Positions 19,888 through 29,323 of a stretch of 64,000 nucleotides of DNA are shown one piece after another. The notes beneath the pieces were generated by a model, which was not told the DNA's origin, made no database searches, and saw only the letters and a list, made by a program, of their open reading frames with translations. Source of the DNA: Methanosarcina sp. ERenArc_MAG2 (GTDB lineage: Archaea; Halobacteriota; Methanosarcinia; Methanosarcinales; Methanosarcinaceae); the NCBI GenBank assembly GCA_023955635.1, contig JAMXHR010000002.1:1-64000 (forward strand), written 5' to 3'. The first letter of the stretch is position 1; every line of letters starts with the position of its first letter. Both the position numbers and the translations under genes were made by a program.

Positions 19888-21560
19888 ACAGGCTGTCTCA
19901 TAACCATTTTGAATTCTACAATTGGGTAATACCCATTTCAATTTTTAATTCATTTCCCACAAGAATAGATTAATTTTTATCAACTCAACATAGCGTATTT
20001 GCTATTCTCTCTCGAGTTCCCCTTTATTCCATCCTTTACTTCCTCCCCCAACTATCATTTTCAGCATATCTTTCAGGTTTTTCCCTTCTCTTTTTATTAT
20101 GTCTGCTATTTTTCTTATATTATGTACAGTACACATCATAACAAATTCAATTCCTGTTTTCCTTTTTCCTCTCAACAGAAATTCTCTAAATCCTCTATCC
20201 TGTTTCATCTGTCCAAACACAGGTTCTACGGTAGACATTCTTTTCTGATACTTTTCCGTACCTTCCTCTGTGTTCAGTTTAGCCCTCATATTCTCCATTA
20301 AATGTTCTCGAGGATCTCTTGTTATCGTCCTTTTTTCACTCTTAGTACATGCATTTTTCAACACACACTGAGAACAATAATTGCAGACATAATATCGTAA
20401 ATCAGGTTCATCCTATCCTCTTTTGTATTCTTGAAAAGGGAATTTCAAATGCAGCAGGACAATAATAGCAGTCTTTTTCTTCATCATATTTAAAAAGAGA
20501 TTTCCTGAATTTCCTGGTTTTTCCTTCTTTTTCAGCTTTATAGAAGTTGTCAGGAATATAGGCATCAATTTTTTCTTTCTGTAAAAATTCCAGATTATCA
20601 TATGAGAAATAACCTGCATCTGCAAGCACTATTGTCGGCTTATACCCCAGTGTATTTTTTACATTTTTAATCATCGGTTTCATCTGATGCAAGTCATTTT
20701 CTTCGTTAACAACTTCTGCTGCAACGATTATTTGTTCTTTTTCATCAACAGCAACCTGACAATTGTAGGAAGGTTTCTTGCTCCCATCTTTATGCTTCAT
20801 AATTCTAGCATCGTTGTCTGTGATGTTTACTTTTTTCAGTTTTCTTCATCAAGCTTCTTCTTAGCAGCTTTTATTTTTTCCAATCTTTTCTTCTTGTCAA
20901 CAAGTTCTTCTGGAATCTGATATGGTGTTGAGTCACCATAAATTTCATCTTCATATTTATCTGTCTCAATACTCTCTTTGAGTATCTTCTCTATTTCTTT
21001 TTCGATAGCATCTGAACTCTTGCTTTGTCTTGAAGAAGCATTTGCCTTAACCTTTGTTCCGTCAATCGAGATACTGGAACCAATCATATCCATTTCTTTA
21101 CAAAATATAACAACCTGGGAAAAGATTTCTTTAATAGGACCAAGATGAGTCGAACGGAATCGACAAATCGTATGAAAATCAGGTTTTTGCATGGCTGCCA
21201 GATACATAAAAGCAGTATCAGTTTGAGTCATTTGCTGTAGTTTGCGTGAACTTCTAATGCCTATAAGATAACCATAAAGTAATATTTTTAAAAGAGGTCG
21301 GGGATGATAGGCTGGGCAGCCTTCATTAGAGTAAGTGGATTCAATAGCATTGATATCAACGACATCTACGATGTCGTTTAGTATTCTAGCGATATGGTTT
21401 TCAGGAACAAAATCTTCCAGGTTTAATGGAAGTAAAAACTGCTGTTTTTGATCGTACTTTCTAAACATGGTGAACATTGGAATTAAGTTTTGTAAATAAT
21501 ATAAAAATTACGGATTTCTAACCCAAATGTACAACCGGACCTAGTTTTGAGACAGTCTGT
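19888..21560 (-). mobile_element. IS1182-family element with AAAAG target duplication
   Basis: The left end ACAGGCTGTCTCATAAC matches the inverse of the right end GTTTTGAGACAGTCTGT with few mismatches. The 5-base repeat AAAAG stands on both flanks (19883-19887 and 21561-21565). The transposase gene fills the interior on the minus strand. A 220-bp piece of a related copy lies at 50915. Confidence 0.8.
20002..21477 (-). pseudogene. IS1182 transposase, frame broken twice
   Basis: The three frames are in order. From 21477: an IS1182 DUF772-type front (LEDFVPENHIARILNDIVD, YGYLIGIRSSRKLQQ, SISIDGTKVKANASSRQSK). From about 20835: the DDE core (HKDGSKKPSYNCQVAVDEKE, IVLADAGYFSYDNLEFLQ). From 20364: the C-terminal part (MENMRAKLNTEEGTEKYQKR, VEPVFGQMKQDRGFREFLLR with the catalytic Glu). 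Breaks lie near 20835 in an A6 run and near 20410. The restored protein has about 490 residues. It could be functional if the breaks are base-calling errors. Confidence 0.82.
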
Positions 21561-21829
21561 AAAAGAGCTAAGTTTCGCCAGATTAATAAGTTAGGCTTCT
21601 ATACATTCAATAAGGAATGGTTAAGCAAATTTCAAATGAAAGAAACTCATAAGATCTAGAATTAGGATTGAAATCGAATAAAGGATTGACCAAGCTCAAA
21701 ACACATTTATCAAATACTAAATGCCTACTCATTCCCCTTTTGTCAAAAATCTATGTAGAAAAAGCTTTTAGAATCTTAGTGATCCATAGAACTCAGTCCC
21801 ATTTTATATAATTTAGTTCTGTACTTAGT

Positions 21830-22082
21830 AAGTTACTACTCATTTAAGTTATTACTCAGTTAAATTACTTTAATTAAGTTACTACTCATTTAAGTTATTA
21901 CTCAGTTAAATTACTTTAATCAAGTTACTACTCATTTAAGTCATTACTTAGTTAAATTACTTTAATTAAGTTACTACTCATTTAAGTCATTACTTAGTTA
22001 AATTACTTTAATCAAGTTACTACTCATTTAAGTCATTACTTAGTTAAATTACTTTAATCAAGTTACTACTTAGCTGAGTTAC
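21830..22082. repeat. 46-bp tandem repeat, five and a half units
   Basis: Units start at 21830, 21876, 21922, 21968 and 22014, with a partial sixth at 22060. The unit begins AAGTTACTACTCATTTAAGT and ends AAATTACTTTAATY. Each unit is itself built of three roughly 15-bp variants of AAGTTACTACTCATT. Unit-to-unit changes are a few C/T and A/G differences. There is no spacer between units, so it is a satellite, not a CRISPR. It lies between the IS1182 element and the regulator duplication. Confidence 0.9.
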
Positions 22083-22663
22083 ATCCCTCCTTTGTACGTC
22101 TTCTTCATACATTGGGGACTGAACCTATGGATCAACTATATAACTGTGACTAAAAAGGTATAAGTAGATGTCGATGGGGAAAAGTACATTGCTTCTTGCA
22201 CAAGAAAAAATTGAGAGAGTAAACTATTGCCTTATATTCCATAGTTAACCAAAATTTCGGGCAGATTTTAAGCAGAACAAACAATGACTAATTTTTTCAC
22301 AGTAAAATCAACCAGATGGCGATTAAATCTTAATATTAAAAGGTAAGAGAGGTTGCAATTTCACAACTTCATTTTTAAATACTATTTTTATTCGAGATGT
22401 TATTATCTCTAAGCTTCAACGGAAATACACTGCATCAAGCTTTGCAATATCCTGAGCCAAAGGTTGATCCAAGTACTCAAGAACAGGATTCAAACCTTGT
22501 GACGAGGTTGTTAGAAGGCATTTCAGGCTTATAAAATACTTTACAAATGAATCCTTTATGAAAACTCTTCTATTTCAATAAACTAGATAATTTTATTAAT
22601 AATAGGCAATTATTGAGACCGATTATCACTAAAGAGAATAGCCACCTCTGAGATGATTAAAAA
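22083..22663. other. Leader of regulator with duplicated tails
   Basis: No complete gene. Near 22285-22330 there is a short third copy of the winged-helix gene's 3' end (frame SKINQMA-like, then a stop). From 22440 the duplicated block begins with the conserved coding tail QYPEPKVDPSTQEQDSNLVT, ending at a TAA at 22533. Confidence 0.45.
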
Positions 22664-22945
22664 ATGGACTCAATGGAAAAAATCTTTGGAAAAACCGCAC
22701 AAATGACAGTGCTTAAGAACCTGATAGAAAACCAGAACGAACCAACCTACCTTTCAGGAATAGCTCAAGAAACAGGATTGTCTCACGCCAGTGTATCAAG
22801 GGTTATCGCACCTCTGGTTTCATCAGGTGTTGTTCAAGAAAAAATGTTAGGAAAGCAAGTAAGACTTTTCCAGCTCAATACGGAAAGCGAAGCAACAAGT
22901 GCCATAGTTAATTTTTACAGTAAAATCAACCAGATGGTAAATTAA
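22664..22945 (+). CDS. Winged-helix transcriptional regulator
   Basis: A 93-residue DNA-binding protein that is essentially one winged helix. Helices LKNLIENQNEPTYLSGIAQE and GLSHASVSRVIAPLVSSG (recognition helix) precede a wing, EKMLGKQVRLFQLN, and a short C-terminal helix, VNFYSKINQMVN, for dimerisation. This matches the size and order of archaeal ArsR/MarR-like regulators. Intact frame; the start at 22664 gives a short Met-rich lead. A damaged copy lies at 18356 and a scrap near 22300, so the locus has been tandemly duplicated. The target genes are unknown. Confidence 0.78.
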   Translation: MDSMEKIFGKTAQMTVLKNLIENQNEPTYLSGIAQETGLSHASVSRVIAPLVSSGVVQEKMLGKQVRLFQLNTESEATSAIVNFYSKINQMVN

Positions 22946-22951
22946 GTCTAA

Positions 22952-23187
22952 GAACGTGTCTTAAAATTAAAACAATATCTGCAATTGGATAACATGTACC
23001 GTAACTTCAAATTCGGCTCGTAAATTTATTACATCGGACTTATTCGCTATCTGTACAAAATCAAATATCAGGCATTATGGTTGAAATTTACACTTCAGGC
23101 ATTTAACGGCTTAATGTACAGATTTTCAGTTCAAATGTGTAATTCCTGTTCCAATTGTAGAATCGAATTTAATTTTAAGACACGCTC
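22952..23187. mobile_element. MITE with GAGCGTGTCTTAAAATTAAA-type ends
   Basis: The left end GAACGTGTCTTAAAATTAAA and the right end TTTAATTTTAAGACACGCTC are inverse copies with one mismatch over 20 bases. The interior has 236 bp in all and no transposase gene. No clear target duplication was seen. It sits just after the winged-helix gene. Confidence 0.6.
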
Positions 23188-24418
23188 TCAACCTGTTCAT
23201 CCTGTTATAACACCTTTTGCTTCATATGATTTATTTGATAATAGTATAAATGTGTACCCTCTGGGCATAATAATATCCTTTTCGCCAATCTCTCTACAAC
23301 AAATCATTAAAATCGACAGGAACTAGAATAGAATGCTCAATCCCTGCTCAATATGCAGACATTTCAAGCAAATTACTTCATTTTTAAGCTTACTTCCTCG
23401 AGTTCTGAACAACTCTTCACTCCTGACCGAGGCTTAAAAAGCTTTTAATATCGTGAGAATATCAAGATGATAATATGATAATGGAGAAAACAGCAAGAGA
23501 AATGTACGCGAAGAACCGCGAAAAAATTATGCAAAAGGCAAGGGGTTCCAACAGCGGATTTTTTGGGGTGGGATTCTATAATAACTTCAACGTTTTACTT
23601 TCGGCAAGAGTACCACGCCTGGAATTCAATGGGATAATAATCCTGAGTTTCACTTCCAGGTACCCTGTAAGAGGTTGCTAAACTATCGTTATCTTGATGA
23701 GCTATTTACCGAAGCATTGGATAATTCTCTTCTTGCGGTAAAAATTTTTCGTGAAAGATTAATAATAAACTAAATTGTCATTTTAAAGGCTAATTTCTAC
23801 TTTGCCTATTTCTTTTTCCGTCGCGTGATGAGCGAACCAATACATAAGGATTATTAGCTGACAGCTTACAAATTTAACCTTAATTTGATTTTTTAATATG
23901 TAAATCAGGCGACTGTAGCTTTGCCAAACCTCCACCTCGCGACGGGAATCATTACTCCTGAAATATCTAGAAGGATCGGAAAGAAACAATCTCAAGCGAC
24001 ACATTCAACTTTAAAACTGTATGATAAAATTGTTGCATATTTTTATAGTTGGTAAATTCTTCCTTGAATATGAAGAAGATAGTGAAAATGTAATTCCCAC
24101 CATTCTACAAATTTTATGCACAATTTCGAATACCACTGGGCATTGAGAAAGCATAATATTTCTTTTGGGGTAATTTTGCATTCTTGTATGCTGGGCAGTT
24201 CTTAGTGGGCATATCCCGATGAACTGATGTACATGCTTGAGCCGCTTTTTTAATCACTCGGATACATCACGTTAGTGGCAGAATAAGTACTAGCCATATA
24301 GCTGGTATCCCCATTACATTGTCAAATACTTTGTCGGAAGTGGGAGAGTTAGTAGGATAAGTAGCCTGCTAACTCTCAAAGAACCAAAACCGAAACCGTA
24401 GGTAACAGTATTAAGAGC
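23188..24418. other. Long gene-poor stretch
   Basis: A possible frame at 23475-23681 (MEKTAREMYAKNREKIMQKA) has a credible start and composition, followed near 23690 in another frame by LDELFTEALDNSLLAVKIF. These may be pieces of one decayed gene but I do not recognise it. Nothing else was seen up to the secreted protein's stop. Confidence 0.35.
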
Positions 24419-25654
24419 TTATCTGGTACCGGTATCATTCGCTTTATTATTCGCCCTTAATTGGTAAAAATGGTATGCGTACGGTTCCCAGGTATCTTTT
24501 ATGGTTCTATTATCAACATTCACGGTTCTGTTCTCCCATAAGACATCATACGTTCCGTTTGGCACGCCGTTAATTGTTGCGTTATTTGCCGTACTGTTTG
24601 CTTCAGTAAAATCAAGCATACTCGATGACGCAACTAATTCTCTACCGTCTGCATCAGTAAATATATAGGAGGTAACCGCATCGATTGTGCCACCTGGATC
24701 TGAAGTTATATTTGTCCTGCCGCTAGTTACGTTTGTTGTCAGAAGTTTTCGGTCGCCGTTCATAATCCAGGGCCAAACCTGTTCATATCTCGGCTTAAAG
24801 TTATCCCATCCTGTATAGCTTGAAGTACCTGCTGCGTATTTATAAGCATATGAAAAAACACCCTGTGCTCCACCTAAAATTCCCATCACAATCTGACTTT
24901 CATGACGATCAGCCACTTTTTGCACAGTACTCAAATCCGGATCGGAAGAATTCACCTCAATAGCCTGACCAAATGCTTCTGTTGTTACATATACTGTTCT
25001 TCCTGCATTTTTCCAATCAGGTGCGTTGGCAATAAGATTACCGTATACCCAAGCATGTGGACGTTCAGGATGAAATTTTGTGTAAGTAGTGAAATAACAA
25101 ACATCCAGCCCTGGAATAAATTTTTCATTATCAGGTCCAGTCTGCATATCGCCTAAATAATCGCCAGCAACAGCATTGGGGAAGTATTTCTTCATAGCCG
25201 TGCGCATGGTGATAAGCGTTGAAGGACTTCCTTCCTCGTCAGGGAAATATACACCATAGAAATCATTATCAGTAACACCCCTATCCTTTACTGATTTCCA
25301 GAAGCTTTCAGAAGCCATTTGTGGGCCGCTAGTAGCTACTAAATATTTTGAAATTCCCAACTGTTTGCCTTTATTAACGTTATCAACAAACTGTTGTGGA
25401 GTTATAGAAGTTCTCCATCCAAGGTGAACAAGCGTGGCAGCATCTATTAAAAATTGAGTACCAGTTTCCCATCCCATCATCCCATATGCCGGGGCGGTAC
25501 CACGCGGATATGGGAATTCATTATTGGTCGAGGAGTTATTATGCGAAGCATTTTGTTCGCTGGATGCCAGTGCAGCAGATGAACCGAAAATCAAAAAACA
25601 AACCAGGAATACTGAAGTCAAAAATGTGAAGTATAAATTATCTTTATTTTTCAT
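24419..25654 (-). CDS. Secreted glycoprotein, TIM-barrel-like
   Basis: The 411-residue protein has a clear signal peptide (residues 1-31, hydrophobic FLTSVFLVCFLIFGSSAALA, cleavage near ALASS) and then a Ser/Asn-rich linker. The body has the pattern of a glycoside-hydrolase-like barrel: MMGWETGTQFLIDAATLVHL, GISKYLVATSGPQ, DFYGVYFPDEEGSPS (acidic strand end), VAGDYLGDMQTG, VYVTTEAFGQAIEV and IVMGILGGAQGVFSYAYKYA. A C-terminal beta region of about 110 residues follows. About eleven Asn-x-Ser/Thr sites fit archaeal N-glycosylation. It probably acts outside the cell on a polysaccharide or the S-layer; the catalytic residues are not certain. Single gene, intact, with DNA-rich spacers on both sides. 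Confidence 0.7.
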   Translation of the reverse strand: MKNKDNLYFTFLTSVFLVCFLIFGSSAALASSEQNASHNNSSTNNEFPYPRGTAPAYGMMGWETGTQFLIDAATLVHLGWRTSITPQQFVDNVNKGKQLGISKYLVATSGPQMASESFWKSVKDRGVTDNDFYGVYFPDEEGSPSTLITMRTAMKKYFPNAVAGDYLGDMQTGPDNEKFIPGLDVCYFTTYTKFHPERPHAWVYGNLIANAPDWKNAGRTVYVTTEAFGQAIEVNSSDPDLSTVQKVADRHESQIVMGILGGAQGVFSYAYKYAAGTSSYTGWDNFKPRYEQVWPWIMNGDRKLLTTNVTSGRTNITSDPGGTIDAVTSYIFTDADGRELVASSSMLDFTEANSTANNATINGVPNGTYDVLWENRTVNVDNRTIKDTWEPYAYHFYQLRANNKANDTGTR

Positions 25655-25767
25655 CTATTTCCATCCCCCATTTTCCATCTTCTATTTGGCCATGTATTTG
25701 AGTTATTCAGTGATCTTTATAATTATAAGATTATATTTATAATTACAGGTGCATGCTCTATTGATAA

Positions 25768-25870
25768 GAGCCTTTCAGAAAAGTTAACAACGGCATGTTG
25801 TAAAAGCTGGTAGTTCCTAATATTCGGTTGGTATTATTTCCAAAATGAGTTTATTACTTTTCAGTGTTGT
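25768..25870. repeat. Degenerate copy of the TAA-type MITE
   Basis: GAGCCTTTCAGAAAAGTTAAC after a TAA, and the following GGCATGTTG, match the left 40 bases of the MITEs at 18731 and 29328. The right half is diverged. Its end near CTTTTCAG is uncertain. Confidence 0.4.
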
Positions 25871-26021
25871 TGTTTCTCAACTCGGTGAAGTTCACGGGAG
25901 CAGATTTGCTTCGTGCATGAAAATGCAAACATTCGTTACATTAGACGCTAAAGTTCCAGCAGAGATATTGTTTTATGTATGTAAGGATAATTCATATAGT
26001 AATATATTAGAGGTGTTTTGA

Positions 26022-26192
26022 ATGTGTTGTTCTTATCTTATAACAGTGAGTCCCAATTCCAATAGCGAATCCTATATATGCGATGTTTCCCCAAAAAAGG
26101 GTAAGTTACCTGCCGAAGTGATCTCGAAGTACTGCAAAGACGACTACGAAAATTGTCAAAGATTTATATACCGTTTACGTTTGATGGAGTAA
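26022..26192 (+). CDS. Small cysteine-rich protein, 56 residues
   Basis: A ribosome site GAGGTG stands 7 bases before the ATG at 26022. The product starts MCCSYLITVSPNSNSESYIC, then DVSPKKGKLPAEVISKYC, and ends with CQRFIYRLRLME. Five cysteines (2, 3, 20, 38 and 46) in 56 residues suggest metal binding or a redox role. A hairpin with a T run follows at 26194-26231, so the gene appears to be a complete single-gene transcription unit. Too short to be found by usual length cut-offs. I do not recognise a named family. Confidence 0.6.
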   Translation: MCCSYLITVSPNSNSESYICDVSPKKGKLPAEVISKYCKDDYENCQRFIYRLRLME

Positions 26193-26193
26193 T

Positions 26194-26231
26194 AAAAGGG
26201 TTTAGGCTCCTATAGCCCTTAACCTGACCTT
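26194..26231 (+). terminator. Hairpin plus T run after Cys-rich gene
   Basis: AAGGGTTTAGG pairs with CCTATAGCCCTT with a small internal mismatch, and CCTTTTTTCTG follows. It fits termination of the gene ending at 26192. Confidence 0.5.
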
Positions 26232-26815
26232 TTTTCTGTTATAGGAAAAACTTAATGCACAAGGTAATGAGGGGATAAATCATCAAAAAAGGGTAAGGTG
26301 AAAAGTACTTTCATTTATTTGTGCCTGTTATTCGAAGAATTTCATGTTCGTTTGGGTAATATGTATAAAATGGAAAACGGAAAATCGTGTATGACTACGT
26401 GATCTCTGAAATCTCTAGATGAAAATTGAACCTTTGCTGCCATTAAAAATTGAGATTTAAATAATTAGTTTTTGAGTTTTGGGATCAGCTCATTACATAA
26501 AATTATTTTAAAGGGGATTTCGGGGAAATGTCTGAGAATATAAAGCAAGTACATCTTTTGGTTATTCTGGAGTGAAATTGGCATTTTTGAATTTTCTAGG
26601 GGATGTACCCGGTAAGGTGCACTCCTTAAAAAACAGGTAATTGGTTCAAATAGATTTTACTGCTGCAGAGCCATAACTCTGCCGAGAAAGACACCCTCCA
26701 TGCTGTTGCGATGTAATCGCAACTCTCTGAAAAGATCCGATTACCTGTGATCCCAAAGCGGGACTCTGAGTGGAAAATGGTTAAGTTTCCGTTTCAAATT
26801 CTCTAACTGATTGTT
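26232..26815. other. Intergenic, nothing recognised
   Basis: No supported gene, RNA or element was seen between the terminator at 26231 and the marC stop. Confidence 0.4.
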
Positions 26816-27452
26816 TCAACTTGTTAAATGGAATATGTCTATTATACCTATCGAAGTCAGGTTTACTGCGAGAGCTGCAAGCAAAAGCCCCATGAGTCTT
26901 GTAAAGACCAGCATCCCGTTATACCCTATAAATTTATGAATCCTCCTTGAGAAGAGGAAAGTGTACAGACAAATAACAAATGTCAGTATAATCGATACAA
27001 GAATTATTATTTTTTGCTCAATGGATTCTGTGCTTCCCATCATAACAATTACTGTACTGATCACACCCGGACCTGTAAGAAGGGGAAGTCCTATAGGAAA
27101 GACCCAGATATCTGCACGTTCCTGGGATTGCGAAATCTCTTCCTCAGTGATACTCTCTCTTGAAATATTAGCGTGCATCATATCAAAGGCAATGCTGAAA
27201 AGCAGGATGCCTCCTGCAACCCGGAGTGAATCCACACTGATGCTGAACAGGTTAAGTATAATATTTCCTGCGATTGCAAAAAAAGGGCAATTACGCATGC
27301 CAGTGTGACTGATTTTTTTGCGATTTCATTTTTTCCTCATGTGTCATTTTGCTGGTCAGGGAAATGAAAGTTACTACTCCGCTGATGGGACTGACGACTA
27401 CAAAGATAGCTGTGAATATATATATGAAAAACCCGAGATTTTCGGCTATCAT
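26816..27452 (-). CDS. MarC-family membrane protein, frame broken twice
   Basis: Polytopic membrane protein of the MarC/NAAT family (amino-acid or small-molecule transport; role often unknown), about 212 residues. The start at 27452 follows GGAG. The first segment LGFFIYIFTAIFVVVSPISG is followed by SLTSKMTHEEK. One A missing in the A6 run near 27330 and one T missing in a T7 run near 27285 put NEIAKKSVTLACVIAL into a third frame. The rest, FFAIAGNIILNLFSISVDS, GLPLLTGPGVISTVIVMMGS and MLVFTRLMGLLLAALAV, is intact. GPLLxGPGxIS-type sequence and the six-segment pattern are typical of the family. Both breaks are in homopolymers. Confidence 0.78.
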
Positions 27453-27644
27453 TTTTTCTCCTGCCTTTTTACTACTTTCCCACTTATACATATAAATTTT
27501 TTATGTTATAATATTACCTATTCAAATTTCGTAACGTTCATTTTAAGCCCCCTTACATAATATCTATAAAACACATATTATAAATGCGTCCAACAGTTTT
27601 AATTTACCTATGTTGTGTGGTTCACAACACGTTCAGTAAGAAAT

Positions 27645-27707
27645 AAGGAGATAACTCTTTCTAACAAGGAGATAACTCTTTCTAACAAGGAGATAACTCT
27701 TTCTAAC
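27645..27707. repeat. 21-bp tandem repeat, three units
   Basis: AAGGAGATAACTCTTTCTAAC occurs three times without interruption, identical in all three units. It lies between the marC start and the toxin-antitoxin genes, in non-coding DNA. Confidence 0.85.
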
Positions 27708-28048
27708 TGCTTGCAAATAGACAAAGAGATAAAATTAATAAGGAAAAATACTAGATAATAGAGGCGGCCTAAAAATTACAATGAATAATGAGTAACACAG
27801 AATGTTAAATAAGCCCGGATATTAAGAAATCCAAATGCAAAACAAACATACGTCTAAATAACCATGTATGATCTGCAAGTGGATAATAATCAGGCAATAA
27901 AAACACTTGATAATAATAATTTCGTAAGTAAATCGAAATTCTGTACGTAAATCGAGGTAGTGGTTTTATTACTGGAGAGAAAGCCGATAAAAAGCTCTTT
28001 GAAGAACTTAACTTTATCAAAAAGCAACTTGGGGAAATAAAGGAGCAT

Positions 28049-28168
28049 ATGGTGGATATAGATAGCTTGCTCACTGCAGAAGAAAAGGAGTTAGTTTCTA
28101 GAAGTTTTGAAAACGAGGCAAGAGGAAAACTTGTAGCTTTAAAAAAGCTTGAAGAAATGAGGCTCTAA
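28049..28168 (+). CDS. RelB-like antitoxin, possibly longer at the N-terminus
   Basis: From the ATG at 28049, with AAAGGAG just upstream, the product is MVDIDSLLTAEEKELVSRSF and continues to KKLEEMRL. The same frame remains open upstream to about 27962 with protein-like sequence (ADKKLFEELNFIKKQLGEIK) but no start codon. The natural gene may therefore begin earlier, with the start lost or altered. Charged helical composition and the stop one base before the relE-like ATG fit the antitoxin of a RelBE-type pair. Antitoxins of this type bind the toxin and repress their own operon. Confidence 0.6.
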   Translation: MVDIDSLLTAEEKELVSRSFENEARGKLVALKKLEEMRL

Positions 28169-28169
28169 A

Positions 28170-28427
28170 ATGTTTGAAGTTTTCCTTGATATTCATGCGC
28201 AGGCTTTCCTGAAAGAGGCAGGCGAGAGTATGCATTCCCGGGTCAGGGAAACTCTTGAGGAGCTTGCCCTTGACCCCGTTCCCCAGGGGACAAAAAGAAT
28301 AATTGAGAGCCAGGAGAAGATTTTCAGGCTGCGTTCCAGGCATCTAAGGATACTTTATAGAGTTAATTATGAAAAACTAACCCTGATCGTTATAACAATA
28401 GAGCCTTTAACTCGTATGTACCATTGA
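28170..28427 (+). CDS. RelE/ParE-family toxin
   Basis: An 85-residue protein with the RelE fold pattern: FEVFLDIHAQAFLKEAG, VRETLEELALDP, then RIIESQEKIFRLRSRHLRIL, where basic residues Arg and His line up with the RelE active surface, then YRVNYEKLTLIVITIEPLT. It overlaps the antitoxin spacing almost perfectly (stop TAA, one A, ATG). RelE toxins cleave mRNA on the ribosome; ParE relatives poison gyrase, and which applies here cannot be told. Intact frame. Confidence 0.78.
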   Translation: MFEVFLDIHAQAFLKEAGESMHSRVRETLEELALDPVPQGTKRIIESQEKIFRLRSRHLRILYRVNYEKLTLIVITIEPLTRMYH

Positions 28428-28850
28428 ATCGAGAACAGGGTTTATTCAAATTGGGTTCTCTGTTCGTGGATGGTCTTGATTATAGAGGATATAGCCTATG
28501 AAATTTGAATTTAGACTCTGATCACTATAAAAGTTCAATACTTAAATAATCAGTTAACTTTTTTTCAAGGAATTAAAGAATAATCTGTTGATCAAAAATC
28601 TCAAAACGGATGGAACATTCAAAGTTTAAAAAGGCGATCTGTTAGGTTTTCTTATTTTTTGTAGAGAAAAAGTCTGAAAAACCGGAAAACAGAGAAAAGA
28701 TGCTGTTTTGAGAACTAAGACAAGACTTAAATCTGGACTACGAATTAATGAGTTAATTTACGGATTCTCCTTTTTTCTGTACTGATAAATGGAAAGGATT
28801 CTCTCCTTTAAAATCAGTTTCAAATAATTCATTTTCATGTTTTATTACTA
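28428..28850. other. Intergenic, nothing recognised
   Basis: AT-rich DNA with no supported gene between the toxin and the IS200 end. Confidence 0.4.
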
Positions 28851-29032
28851 TGGGAGCGCAGAGGGTCACGAATACCCTGACCTTTACAGGCTGTCCGATA
28901 ATTACTTCCAGTAATAAAAGGATTCCTTCTTTTTCAGTTTAAAGGCTTTATATGCCTTATTTTTCACCTGTTTTTGCCCTGAAATTGAATTGTCGGACAG
29001 CCTCTTTAGGTCGGGGATGAAGTGAACCCTCG
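28851..29032 (+). mobile_element. IS200 left end with MITE nested in its hairpin
   Basis: TGGGAGCGCAGAGGGTCACG and GATGAAGTGAACCCTCGC match the left end of the IS200 at 36308. The hairpin stem (CCCTGACC and GGTCGGGG) is split at its apex by the MITE at 28887-29004, with TTTA on both sides. No tnpA follows, so only the end is present. Confidence 0.8.
28887..29004. mobile_element. CAGGCTGTCCGA MITE, copy A
   Basis: 118 bp from CAGGCTGTCCGATAATTAC to GAATTGTCGGACAGCCTC, flanked by TTTA (28883-28886 and 29005-29008). It contains an internal palindrome-like stretch TTTAAAGGCTTTATATGCC. No coding capacity. Confidence 0.85.
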
Positions 29033-29323
29033 CTGGCTGTTTTGTATTCGCTTAAACTGTATCAATCATCGTTTTTTTTGAGTCTTTTTAATTTTTTCTG
29101 GATCTTCTTCAATTTTGAAAAAATCAAGAAATTTCATTCTAATTTGAGTAAACTAATCTACTCATTTTGAGAAAGTTTATTTATTGATGCAAGAACTCAT
29201 ATAATTTTTTTGTTACACACCCTATTTTTATGGAGATTTTCATCAGCTACCGCTATAGGAATTCCATTTTAAATTGAAGAGTTATTTTTTTCTACCTTTA
29301 TCCATATTGGAATCTTGCCCTCA
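29033..29323. other. Intergenic, nothing recognised
   Basis: AT-rich flank between the IS200 end and the MULE-type transposase; no feature seen. Confidence 0.4.

Noticed and set aside
21830..22082. CRISPR array
   Set aside because: The units are contiguous with no unique spacers, and no cas genes are in the window.
26600..26700. Possible tRNA (phrases ATGTACCCGGTAAGG and GGTTCAAAT)
   Set aside because: No acceptor stem or cloverleaf could be formed around them.
27645..27707. CRISPR or iteron array
   Set aside because: Only three identical 21-bp units without spacers and no replication gene near.
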